Source: JAUZPB01 sp037140715
GTDB taxonomy: Bacteria; Bacteroidota; Ignavibacteria; Ignavibacteriales; SURF-24
Reading direction: 5' to 3'
NCBI GenBank assembly: GCA_037140715.1
Contig: JBAXDX010000042.1
Span: forward strand, 1-24,246
Length of the DNA stretch: 24,246 nt
Part shown: positions 7,611-15,600 of the stretch, piece by piece
Layout: each line of letters opens with the position of its first letter
Numbering within the stretch: position 1 is the first letter of the stretch
Program-made: the position numbers and the translations under genes
The notes under the pieces: model-generated
The model's input: only the letters and a program-made list of their open reading frames with translations
Database searches by the model: none
Told to the model about the DNA's origin: nothing

Positions 7611-9239
7611 ATGTCTCTGAAACTTGAAAAATTAGAAAAATTCCACGGAAGGAAAGGTCCCCTGTTACTGATAATCATGGATGGAGTCGGTATTGGCAGG
7701 GAAGCAGATAATAATGCAGTATATCTGGCAAAAACTCCGGTGCTTGATAAATTAGCACAGTCAGAATTAAAGACACAGCTAAAGGCGCACGGTCCGGCCG
7801 TTGGTATGCCCTCTGAAGATGATATGGGTAACAGCGAAGTAGGACATAACGCACTCGGCGCGGGGCGCGTATTCGCACAGGGCGCGGCTCTGGTTAATGT
7901 GGCTATTGAGGACGGGTCGCTCTTTAAATCAACGACATGGAAGACGGCTATTGAAAAAGGTCTGGCTGGTGGTACGGTACACTTTATAGGACTGCTCAGC
8001 GATGGCAACGTTCACTCAAATATAAAACATTTGTTTGCTATGATACAAAACTGCGCCAGCGAAGGCGTGAAGAAAGTCCGCCTGCATGTATTATTAGACG
8101 GCAGAGATGTTGGCGAAAGGTCGGCACTCGACTATCTTTCACCGACAGAGGAACTGCTCAATAAGATATCCACGGAGCAAGGCTATGATTACCGCATTGC
8201 ATCGGGTGGTGGAAGAATGAGAGTTACGATGGACAGATATAATGCCGACTGGAGTATTGTAAAGCGAGGCTGGGATGCTCATGTTAAAGGCATAGGCAGA
8301 CAGTTTTCTTCCGCAACTGAAGCTGTAACTCAGTTCTATAACGAAGACCCGAAGATGACAGACCAATATATGGACGCGTTTGTAGTGGCAGATGAGAATA
8401 ATAATCCGACAGGCAAAATCGCAGATGGTGACAGTATTATTTTATTTAACTTCAGAGGCGACCGCGCGATTGAAATATCTCGTGCCTTTGATGACATTGT
8501 GCTTGATGCATTCGACCGTGGCGCAGTACCGGACGTATTCTTTGCCGGTATGATGGAATATGACGGAGACTTGCACATACCAAAGAATTATCTGGTAACT
8601 CCTCCTGAAATTGACTGCACGGTAAGCGAATACCTCTGCGCCGAAAAGGTAACAAGTTTTGCAATATCTGAAACACAGAAGTACGGACACGTAACTTATT
8701 TTTGGAACGGCAACCGTTCGGGATATATTGATGATTCGGTTGAAACTTATATTGAACTTCCATCTGACAAAATCAATTTCGACCTTGCTCCTAAGATGAA
8801 AGCTTATGAAATTACTGACGAAGCGTTAAAACTGCTTGAAACAGGGAAGTATAAGTTCGGCAGAATTAATTTTGCTAACGGGGATATGGTTGGACACTCG
8901 GGCGTTATGGAAGCCGCAATTACGGCGGTAGAGACAGTTGATGAATGCGTAGGCCGCCTGATTGAAGAAGTAAACAGGCTTGGCGGAATCGTTCTTGTTA
9001 CGGCAGACCACGGCAATGCAGATGAAATGTTTACAGAGAAGAACGGCGTGCGTTCGCCAAAGACTTCCCACACGCTTAATCCTGTTCCATTTTATATTTA
9101 TGATCCGCAGTATAATAATGATTACAAAATAGCCGGTGTTAAGAATGCGGGTCTGGCAAACGTTGCTGCAACTATCCTGAATCTTTTAGGCTATAAGAAG
9201 GTTGACAATTATGATGAGTCGCTTATCAGCGTTGAATAA
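7611..9239 (+). CDS. gpmI: 2,3-bisphosphoglycerate-independent phosphoglycerate mutase
   Basis: Interconverts 3- and 2-phosphoglycerate in glycolysis and gluconeogenesis. The protein is 542 residues, somewhat longer than the usual 510-520. It belongs to the alkaline phosphatase superfamily: metal-binding IIMDGVG with Asp24, the phosphoserine loop DMGNSEVGHN with catalytic Ser75, LLSDGNVHS, the domain that carries HVLLDGRDV, FNFRGDRA, the NGDMVGHSG metal site and VTADHGNADEM near the C-terminus. These two phosphatase-type halves flank the phosphotransferase insert. The start at 7611 was chosen for AAGGAT placed five bases upstream; an ATG eight codons earlier has no ribosome binding site. It stands alone on the plus strand, with the PorV-like gene 99 bases downstream. 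Confidence 0.95.
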   Translation: MSLKLEKLEKFHGRKGPLLLIIMDGVGIGREADNNAVYLAKTPVLDKLAQSELKTQLKAHGPAVGMPSEDDMGNSEVGHNALGAGRVFAQGAALVNVAIEDGSLFKSTTWKTAIEKGLAGGTVHFIGLLSDGNVHSNIKHLFAMIQNCASEGVKKVRLHVLLDGRDVGERSALDYLSPTEELLNKISTEQGYDYRIASGGGRMRVTMDRYNADWSIVKRGWDAHVKGIGRQFSSATEAVTQFYNEDPKMTDQYMDAFVVADENNNPTGKIADGDSIILFNFRGDRAIEISRAFDDIVLDAFDRGAVPDVFFAGMMEYDGDLHIPKNYLVTPPEIDCTVSEYLCAEKVTSFAISETQKYGHVTYFWNGNRSGYIDDSVETYIELPSDKINFDLAPKMKAYEITDEALKLLETGKYKFGRINFANGDMVGHSGVMEAAITAVETVDECVGRLIEEVNRLGGIVLVTADHGNADEMFTEKNGVRSPKTSHTLNPVPFYIYDPQYNNDYKIAGVKNAGLANVAATILNLLGYKKVDNYDESLISVE

Positions 9240-9338
9240 ATAATTTCGTTTACGTCCTGATTTTATCAAATTGTATCAATTTTACCTATGGTAAAAACTA
9301 AAATAAGATTTCCTGTAACATTGGAGTTTAATTTCAAG

Positions 9339-10382
9339 ATGCTTAATAAAACTATTATACTCGCTTCCTTACTGTTGTTATCCTCCGGATTAATAAAATC
9401 ACAGACAGTTATAGGGAAATATGCCGGAGAGTTTTTAGCAATAGGAGTCGGCGGACGGGCAAATGGCATGGGCGGAGCTTTTTCCTCCGTGGCGAACGAT
9501 GTAACCAGTGGCTACTGGAATCCCGCAGGCATGGCCACGCTTGATTATCCGCAGATTGCTCTTATGTATTCGCAGAACTTTGGCAATCTTGTCAATTATA
9601 ATTATGCCGCCGTTGGAATTCCTTACGGAGTTGATATGAGTTTTGGTCTCAGCATTATCCGCCTAAGCGTTGATGGTATTCCAGATACGAGAGAAGCGCT
9701 GGTAGATGCAGAGGGGAATGTTATTTATGATATCAGCGACCCAAGAGCACGACAGATTGACCCATCGAAAGTGAAAGAGTTCAGCAATGCCGACTGGGCT
9801 TTCTTTTTTACTTTTGCAAAGAGACAGAGCGGGGAATTTTACTACGGAGCCAATGTGAAAATTATTAGAAGAGATTTGGCAGAGTTCTCCGCAACTGGAA
9901 TCGGATTTGACGTAGCGGCGCTTTACTTTCCGACTGAAAGATTAACTCTCGGTGTGAATCTCCAGGATGTAACAACTACGCTCGTGGCATGGAGCACCGG
10001 ACGAAACGAACTTATTACGCCGACAGCCAAAGTCGGAGCTTCTTATGCTTTCGACTTTCTTTGGGGAAAAGTTATTCCTGCTGCCGATATTGATATGCGT
10101 TTTGAGAACAGGCGTTATGCTTCTCAGTTTAATATTGGACCGGTTAGTTTTGACGTCCGCGCCGGCATGGAATACAGCTACAAGAATTTGTTTGCCATGC
10201 GTATGGGTTATAATGATGTCAGGGATTTTACTCTTGGTGCCGGCATTAAACTTCCTAAACTCAACATCGATTACTCTTTTGCAAAATTCGCCGGACTGAA
10301 GGAAAACGGACTTGGTGATTCGCATAAGATTTCGCTGACGCTGACGCTTGAGGATCTTAGATATAAACGCAACGCGCAATAA
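9339..10382 (+). CDS. PorV/PorQ-family outer-membrane protein
   Basis: A 347-residue protein with a signal peptide (residues 1-20, ending near IKSQTV) followed by a FadL-like beta-barrel. The opening GEFLAIGVGGRANGMGGAF and VANDVTSGYWNPAGMATLDYPQ are the conserved start of the PorV/PorQ (UPF0164) family. Alternating beta strands with aromatic girdles continue to the end. In Bacteroidota, PorV carries T9SS cargo from the translocon to the surface and PorQ belongs to the attachment complex, but Ignavibacteria encode several paralogues whose roles are less clear. The start at 9339 was chosen because the signal peptide begins there and TTGGAG lies upstream; the 17-codon upstream extension is not signal-like. 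A lipoprotein gene begins 12 bases after it, and the T9SS-tagged cytochrome of this window is a possible client. Confidence 0.85.
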   Translation: MLNKTIILASLLLLSSGLIKSQTVIGKYAGEFLAIGVGGRANGMGGAFSSVANDVTSGYWNPAGMATLDYPQIALMYSQNFGNLVNYNYAAVGIPYGVDMSFGLSIIRLSVDGIPDTREALVDAEGNVIYDISDPRARQIDPSKVKEFSNADWAFFFTFAKRQSGEFYYGANVKIIRRDLAEFSATGIGFDVAALYFPTERLTLGVNLQDVTTTLVAWSTGRNELITPTAKVGASYAFDFLWGKVIPAADIDMRFENRRYASQFNIGPVSFDVRAGMEYSYKNLFAMRMGYNDVRDFTLGAGIKLPKLNIDYSFAKFAGLKENGLGDSHKISLTLTLEDLRYKRNAQ

Positions 10383-10394
10383 TTTTTGCAATTG

Positions 10395-10991
10395 ATGAAA
10401 ATAAAGAAAATAATCATAGCGGCGTTCCGCTTTATTTTATTTCCCGCTGTATGTTTCTTTTCTTTTATGATTAGCTCCTGCGGGCATGTTGTTGGCAGTA
10501 AACTTTATTCGGCTGATTATCCTCTTACAAGAGATACAGTATATTCCGTTTCAGGTGCGCTTACATTAAGAATTCCAAGTGGCTGGACAACAGCTGAGGA
10601 TAATGACTGCAAGTGTATCGATATCTGGCTTATCCGCGATGATTTCTCTGCAATGATTGACTTATTTACATTGAACATAGGCGCGATATTTCTCCCTGAA
10701 CAGGACTCAATGCTTACTGCCGTAAATTTTAGCAGGGAGCTTAAGATTGAAAAGCTGAAAGAGAAATTTAAGCCGGTGAGGGAAGATGAGTTCTTTGAGC
10801 TTGACAATAACCGCTACGCCGCTTACGAGTATCAGGGCGATGAAGGTCTTCCCATCAGGGTTATAGTCTTTAAGTATGGCGAAAGGTTCTTTGAACTCGC
10901 GGCTATTCCATCGGGGAAAGTTGCTGGCAAAACTGCTGACACTTTGGAGTTATTCCGTGTGCAACAGTCCCTGCTAAAATCAATCCGGTAA
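10395..10991 (+). CDS. Putative lipoprotein, unknown function
   Basis: A 198-residue protein that I do not recognise beyond its signal. It has a basic start (MKIKKII), a long hydrophobic segment and a lipobox M-I-S-S-C with Cys29, so it is expected to be lipidated in the inner or outer membrane. The mature part has alternating hydrophobic beta-like strands (LTLRIPSGWTTAE, IDIWLIRDDFSAMIDLF) and ends with YGERFFELAAIPSG and a helix. The ATG at 10395 was preferred to a TTG three codons upstream. It begins 12 bases after the PorV-like gene with no strong ribosome binding site, which suggests translational coupling and a shared envelope function. The stop at 10991 is followed by a convergent gene 88 bases away. 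Confidence 0.8.
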   Translation: MKIKKIIIAAFRFILFPAVCFFSFMISSCGHVVGSKLYSADYPLTRDTVYSVSGALTLRIPSGWTTAEDNDCKCIDIWLIRDDFSAMIDLFTLNIGAIFLPEQDSMLTAVNFSRELKIEKLKEKFKPVREDEFFELDNNRYAAYEYQGDEGLPIRVIVFKYGERFFELAAIPSGKVAGKTADTLELFRVQQSLLKSIR

Positions 10992-11005
10992 GACCGATTT
11001 CCTTC

Positions 11006-11068
11006 CTCCTAATCTACTGATTAATCATTATTCTTGAAGTTAGTAAGATTATGAGTACGATTAAGAAA
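11006..11068. repeat. Dispersed intergenic palindrome, copy B (degenerate)
   Basis: Contains GAGTACGATTAAG at 11053-11065, one mismatch to copy A and copy C. The left arm (TAATCATTATTCTT at about 11020) pairs imperfectly with AAGATTATGAGT. It lies between the stops of two convergent genes and may also act as a weak two-way terminator; no clean U-tract is visible. Confidence 0.45.
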
Positions 11069-11079
11069 ATTACATTGGT

Positions 11080-12915
11080 TTAGAAAGTATCTGCATTTAG
11101 ATTTAATCCGCCCATTACCCACCTGCCCGGCATCGGAATACCGCTGGTACCAGCATAATGCTTATCAAAAAGATTTGATGCTTCAATAAACAGGCTGAGG
11201 CTTTTATATGGTAAAGATAGTTTCGCATCGGCAATAAAATACTCGTTCTGGTTAAACCGGCTCTCATACTTCATTACCCAGGTCATTATCATATTTACCG
11301 GCATATTGTGCGATATATTCAATACTACCTGATGCTTTAAATGATCCAGAATATATTTTGACTGATACGTCCCCCGAGTCATATCTGATTCGATAAAAGT
11401 ATAATTCAGACTTAGTGAGTTAATTGGCGTAATGGAAAAGAAATCCTGATGAAGCGATATTCCTGCCTCAAAACCTTTTGTGGTGATATCGGCAATATTG
11501 GCTGAGAACCAAGACTTGTCCGAAGACTCGCGAACCCAGTCGATAAAGTTATTGCCGGAGCGGTTAAATACTGCGAGGCTGCCGGATATTACTGACGCGG
11601 TATAATTCAAACCCGCTTCGACTGAAACTGCTTCTTCAGGCTGAAGCATAACATTTCCTTTTTGAACCGGACTGTTGTAATATAATTCCGTAAAGTTCGG
11701 GACGCGGAAAGATTTGCCGATTGATGAATAAATGTGAAGCTTCTGCGTCAGCTTATAGCCTGCATCGATTCCCGGCCAGAACTTCCAGCCGAAATTATCA
11801 TAATTATATGCGAAGGCGGCGGCAACTATTTTCAAATCCTTTATTGCCGAAAGAATATATTCTCCCGATAATCCCCCCTTTGACCTTTCGTGGTTTCCCA
11901 GATTGTTGCTTTCTATTTCATCCCTTCCATATTCACCTCCGAACATAATACTGCCCGTAGAAGTCTCAAGCACGCTCTGCAGTTCTATGCCGTATGAATT
12001 TGTTATGTGAAGATTATTATAGAAATCCGGTCTTGTGTAATCCAGAAGGTAGTTATCCCTGTTCCTGCGCCAGTAAAGCTTAGGATTAATAGACAACATT
12101 CCAAGGTTACATCTGGCTGACGAAGTAACAAAGAGAGTTTTAATCCTTTCCCACTGGTCAGGGTACTTGTCAGAATAAAATCCGTTCGCACCGAACCGCT
12201 TATCGTTATAGCCCGCCGAGATTTGGGCTGTTCCGTAATTAAACCTAAGCGCTGAGTTATAGGCAAATGTCGTATTGCTGAAGCTGGTATTATGTCTGTA
12301 GCCATCTGAGTAAGCTTTTGAAAAACTAAAGCGGTTGCTCAAGTCTCCGATTGGATAAGCAATTGAAGCTCCTGCTCTGTAATAACCAAAATCGCCACCA
12401 CTAAGATTCATCGACAGATTACGCGCCCAATCCTTCTTCGTAATAATATTAATTACTCCCGAAAGAGCATTTGGTCCGTAGATGCCGGATGCCTGTCCCT
12501 TAAGGATTTCAATTCTGTCAACGTCTTCGAGATTAACCGGAATGTTAAGATTATTATGCCCCGTCTGAGAATCACTTATCCTGATACCGTCCAGAAGAAA
12601 TAACGTCTGTTCAAAAGAGCCGCCACGAATGCTTATATCAGCCTGCACTCCTTCGGGACCGCGCTTTTTAACATCCACTCCGGAATAATAGCTGAGCAAG
12701 TCCTGCAGATTCTGCACAGGAGCGCGTTTTATTTCCTCAGGGGATAAAACAATTATGCTTCTTGGAGTTTCGCTTAAGCTGACGGGAATTTTTGTGGCAG
12801 TTATGGTTATTTCATCCGTATAGATGGTCTCCTGTTCCTGGGCATGGAGGATTGAACCGCTGAATGTATTAATGGAGATAAAACAAAGAAATGCAAGATA
12901 AAATTTATTTAACAA
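11080..12915 (-). CDS. TonB-dependent outer-membrane receptor (BtuB-like)
   Basis: A 611-residue beta-barrel receptor that would import an iron complex, cobalamin or a similar ligand using TonB energy. It has a signal peptide ending near HAQEQ, a TonB-box-like DEITITATK, a plug domain (ETPRSIIVLSPEEI, NLQDLLSYYSGVDVKKRG, SIRGGSFEQTLFLLDGIRI, VDRIEILKGQASGIYGPNALSGVINIITKK seen as motifs), and a 22-strand type barrel that ends in an aromatic residue (DTF). The plug resembles BtuB and other vitamin/siderophore receptors; the ligand cannot be told. The TTG at 12915 has AAGGAT seven bases upstream and is preferred to a TTG at 12933 without a binding site. It lies downstream of the cytochrome gene, beyond that gene's terminator. 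No cobalamin riboswitch is seen in the short leader. Confidence 0.9.
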   Translation of the reverse strand: MLNKFYLAFLCFISINTFSGSILHAQEQETIYTDEITITATKIPVSLSETPRSIIVLSPEEIKRAPVQNLQDLLSYYSGVDVKKRGPEGVQADISIRGGSFEQTLFLLDGIRISDSQTGHNNLNIPVNLEDVDRIEILKGQASGIYGPNALSGVINIITKKDWARNLSMNLSGGDFGYYRAGASIAYPIGDLSNRFSFSKAYSDGYRHNTSFSNTTFAYNSALRFNYGTAQISAGYNDKRFGANGFYSDKYPDQWERIKTLFVTSSARCNLGMLSINPKLYWRRNRDNYLLDYTRPDFYNNLHITNSYGIELQSVLETSTGSIMFGGEYGRDEIESNNLGNHERSKGGLSGEYILSAIKDLKIVAAAFAYNYDNFGWKFWPGIDAGYKLTQKLHIYSSIGKSFRVPNFTELYYNSPVQKGNVMLQPEEAVSVEAGLNYTASVISGSLAVFNRSGNNFIDWVRESSDKSWFSANIADITTKGFEAGISLHQDFFSITPINSLSLNYTFIESDMTRGTYQSKYILDHLKHQVVLNISHNMPVNMIMTWVMKYESRFNQNEYFIADAKLSLPYKSLSLFIEASNLFDKHYAGTSGIPMPGRWVMGGLNLNADTF

Positions 12916-12976
12916 GTTTATTATCCTTTTCAAATTTATTTAAGGTGAATTGAAACAAAACGCAACTGATTTAAAT

Positions 12977-13012
12977 ATAAAAAAAGCAACCGGCTTTTTG
13001 AACCGGTTGCTT
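12977..13012 (-). terminator. Intrinsic terminator of the cytochrome gene
   Basis: On the minus strand a perfect 10-bp stem AAGCAACCGG / CCGGTTGCTT (arms 13012-13003 and 12993-12984) with a 9-base loop is followed directly by a run of T. It begins 36 bases after the cytochrome stop codon. It would separate the cytochrome transcript from the TonB-dependent receptor. Confidence 0.9.
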
Positions 13013-13047
13013 AACCTTAACAATTACTCAGATAATATTTTCAATAA

Positions 13048-15222
13048 TTACTTGGCAAATACCATTTTCTTTGTAACGCTGAAGTTTTCTTTGCCACTAA
13101 CGTCTAATCTGTAGAGGTAAACACCTGAAGCTACAGTTGCGCCAAAGCTGTCTTTACCATTCCAGTTAACTTTATAGTTGCCTTTAATAACTTCGCCGTC
13201 AGCGAGTGTAGCAATCAACTGACCGACCGCATTGTAAACATTCAATTTAACGTGTGCTGAGTTTGGAACTGAAAATTCAATCTGTGTAGTCGGATTGAAC
13301 GGGTTAGGATAGTTCTGACTCAAAGCAAATGTTTTTGGCGCTTCATTATTCTTGTATTCAACGCCAGTAATACCTGCAATAGCGTTCTGCAATAAAGCAA
13401 CAGTATATTTTGTATTGTGCATACCGCCTGATTTATCATTGGTTACAAACCAGTAATCATATACGGCACCTACAAGCTTCTGATTGTTCATGATTTTTGT
13501 TGAGTCAGCAACACTGCCACCAATTACAGCTCCAGTAGCATCTTTGGGAAGGATACTTGCAAGCTTTATTAACAGATTTTCAACTTCAATCTCAACTCCT
13601 TCAATTTTACCATCGCCATCATAGTCATCTCCTTTGATATCCTCAAACTTTGTAATATTCTTACCGTGGCATGGCTGGCAAACAGCAACCAGATCTTTTT
13701 TATTTTTTGTATCGGGATCGATAGAAGTCATGCCCATCTCATGGTTGGGGATTGAACTTCCAACATCGGTCCTAGGCTGCATGTGGCAGGTAACGCAAGC
13801 ATCTTCAATATGAGTATGGGTTGATAACCCGGCTAAATTAGTCTTACCGAATTCATACGCGTTTTGTCCAAAAAACATATCAGTCTGAGGACTACCGTGA
13901 GGATTGAAGCGGGCAGCATAACCAAATTTAGGAGCTACATTTGTAACTTTTTGTATAGAACGCGCCCGATGGCAATTCATACAAAGCTGACCTAAACCGC
14001 CGACATTATTAATCTTAAAACCATTCAATAAAGAATCCGCAGTTACTGTTCTTAAACTCCATTCATTGCTGTTTCCATGAGGATCATGACAAGCCTGGCA
14101 GGATAAATTCCTATAACCATTATTGGCATCCCATATAACCTTTCCGGCAGAAGGTCCATCCTTAGCTGTACCTGTATTAGCCGTAGAGTTAATAATCATT
14201 GTGGGTTTTCCAGCAGTAGCCCATTTAGCAAATGCACGTCCGCTATGGCAAGGCAGACAGCCAACACGGGCACCTTCAAAACCTTCCGGCCACAATGCAT
14301 GAGCTGAAAGATTCCAGTCACCACCAATTCTGTATTTAGGAGAAGCATCATGACATTGGTTACAAACGCCGGCATCCCAAGTTTCACCTATTGTCGTTTT
14401 TTCTCCTTTGTGTTCTGCACCCGGACCATGACAGGATTCGCAACCAACATTAGCGAAAGGAACAGCCGCAGGATAATTAGCCACAAGATAATCCCAGGCT
14501 CTTGTATCGCCAGCAGGAGTCAGATATTCGCCATTGCTAAATTCAAGAGGCGTGGCCCCATTTGGTTTGTACCAAGTGGTATCAAAAGCAACGAAATTAG
14601 TAACGCCGGACTTTGAAGTCAGGAAGCCAAAGTTATTGTTATCTAACTTAGTGTCATAACCGGTTGTGTGACACTTAAAGCATGCAGAAGAATAAGCACT
14701 TTTGCCACCTTGAACTTCGAGTTCTCCAGTAAGCCCTTCCTTTAAGATATTCGCGTGTGGAGTAGCCACCCATGATTTGTATTCATCCGAATGGCAGGAT
14801 TTGCAACCAAGAGGCGGAGAAACAGGATCAACGCCTACATAAGTTGAAACCAATAATGTATCATAATCAGTAGCGGTTCCGTCAGTAACTTTAATAATAT
14901 ACTGACCAGTTAAATCAGGAGTGAAAGCAGTAAATTTCTTTGAAGCGCTGTCGAACTGAGCACCTGAACCGGGAGGCTTTGAAGTAATTTCCCAGCTAAA
15001 AGAAGAAACTGTGCCGGTAGTATCTGCAGAAACAAATACTCTGGCTCCCTTAGGAACAACCTTTAGACCTGTAGAAGTCAGGTTCGATTGTGTAGTAGAA
15101 GTAATACCAGCTGCCTCGATTCTACGAGGAGACATTGCTTCAAAGCGAATATTAACAGTCTGAGCAACTGTTGCCATCCACCCGGAAAGAAGGAGCATAC
15201 AAATAAGTAACGATCTTTTCAT
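13048..15222 (-). CDS. Secreted nonaheme cytochrome c with PKD-like, EF-hand and T9SS sorting regions
   Basis: A 724-residue secreted multiheme cytochrome. It has a signal peptide (residues 1-20, ending VAQT), a PKD/Ig-like domain at about 50-128, nine CxxCH heme-binding motifs starting at 140, 181, 261, 287, 322, 375, 414, 476 and 515, an EF-hand-like loop at 533-544 (Asp533, Asp535, Asp537, Glu544), and a T9SS type A sorting domain from about 633 to the end with QNYPNPFNPTTQIEF and a final KKMVFAK. The first motif, CKSCHSDEYKSWVATPHA, and CVTCHMQP resemble c554/nitrite-reductase-like multiheme proteins, but no catalytic assignment is possible. Heme is attached in the periplasm, then the sorting domain should direct export to the cell surface. 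GGAGG lies before the ATG at 15222. hemW and hydE are upstream and a strong terminator follows. Confidence 0.93.
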   Translation of the reverse strand: MKRSLLICMLLLSGWMATVAQTVNIRFEAMSPRRIEAAGITSTTQSNLTSTGLKVVPKGARVFVSADTTGTVSSFSWEITSKPPGSGAQFDSASKKFTAFTPDLTGQYIIKVTDGTATDYDTLLVSTYVGVDPVSPPLGCKSCHSDEYKSWVATPHANILKEGLTGELEVQGGKSAYSSACFKCHTTGYDTKLDNNNFGFLTSKSGVTNFVAFDTTWYKPNGATPLEFSNGEYLTPAGDTRAWDYLVANYPAAVPFANVGCESCHGPGAEHKGEKTTIGETWDAGVCNQCHDASPKYRIGGDWNLSAHALWPEGFEGARVGCLPCHSGRAFAKWATAGKPTMIINSTANTGTAKDGPSAGKVIWDANNGYRNLSCQACHDPHGNSNEWSLRTVTADSLLNGFKINNVGGLGQLCMNCHRARSIQKVTNVAPKFGYAARFNPHGSPQTDMFFGQNAYEFGKTNLAGLSTHTHIEDACVTCHMQPRTDVGSSIPNHEMGMTSIDPDTKNKKDLVAVCQPCHGKNITKFEDIKGDDYDGDGKIEGVEIEVENLLIKLASILPKDATGAVIGGSVADSTKIMNNQKLVGAVYDYWFVTNDKSGGMHNTKYTVALLQNAIAGITGVEYKNNEAPKTFALSQNYPNPFNPTTQIEFSVPNSAHVKLNVYNAVGQLIATLADGEVIKGNYKVNWNGKDSFGATVASGVYLYRLDVSGKENFSVTKKMVFAK

Positions 15223-15600
15223 AAATTAGAACCTCCAGATAATTGAAAATAAAATAACTATGTGCATGATTAAACAGCAATTAACGCCATCTATTATTTA
15301 AGTCTTTTCTATGGCCACAAACCACATGGCAAATTATATACCACCTCCTTATTTATAATTACATAAAAAAAGTAATAGTGACTTTATCAATTTCTTAAAA
15401 ATAGTAACATTGATTTTCACTTTATGGAAAATAACAGATGCTATTGATGATGCCGGCATTGAAAAACTTAATGTTGCAATATAACTATCTATTCTGTTCC
15501 GGTCAAGAAACAAAACTATCAAATCTTATAAAAAATGTATTGCTCCTCTATGGACAGTGTGTGGAATATTTCAACATACCATGTAAAATCTATATGTCCG
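15223..15600 (-). promoter_or_regulatory. 378-base gene-free leader upstream of the cytochrome
   Basis: The stretch between hydE and the cytochrome is AT-rich and holds no convincing gene. On the minus strand it contains AAGGAGGTGG (15350-15341), a perfect match to the ribosome-binding consensus, far from the cytochrome start, then TATATAATTTG, which resembles the TAnnTTTG promoter box with one extra base, and a nine-codon reading frame MWFVAIEKT (15327-15298). The cytochrome's own site TGGAGG lies at the end. No hairpin strong enough to call was found. Confidence 0.4.

Noticed and set aside
12916..13047. Cobalamin riboswitch in front of the BtuB-like receptor
   Set aside because: The space is too short and is mostly taken by the terminator of the cytochrome gene; no riboswitch core was seen.
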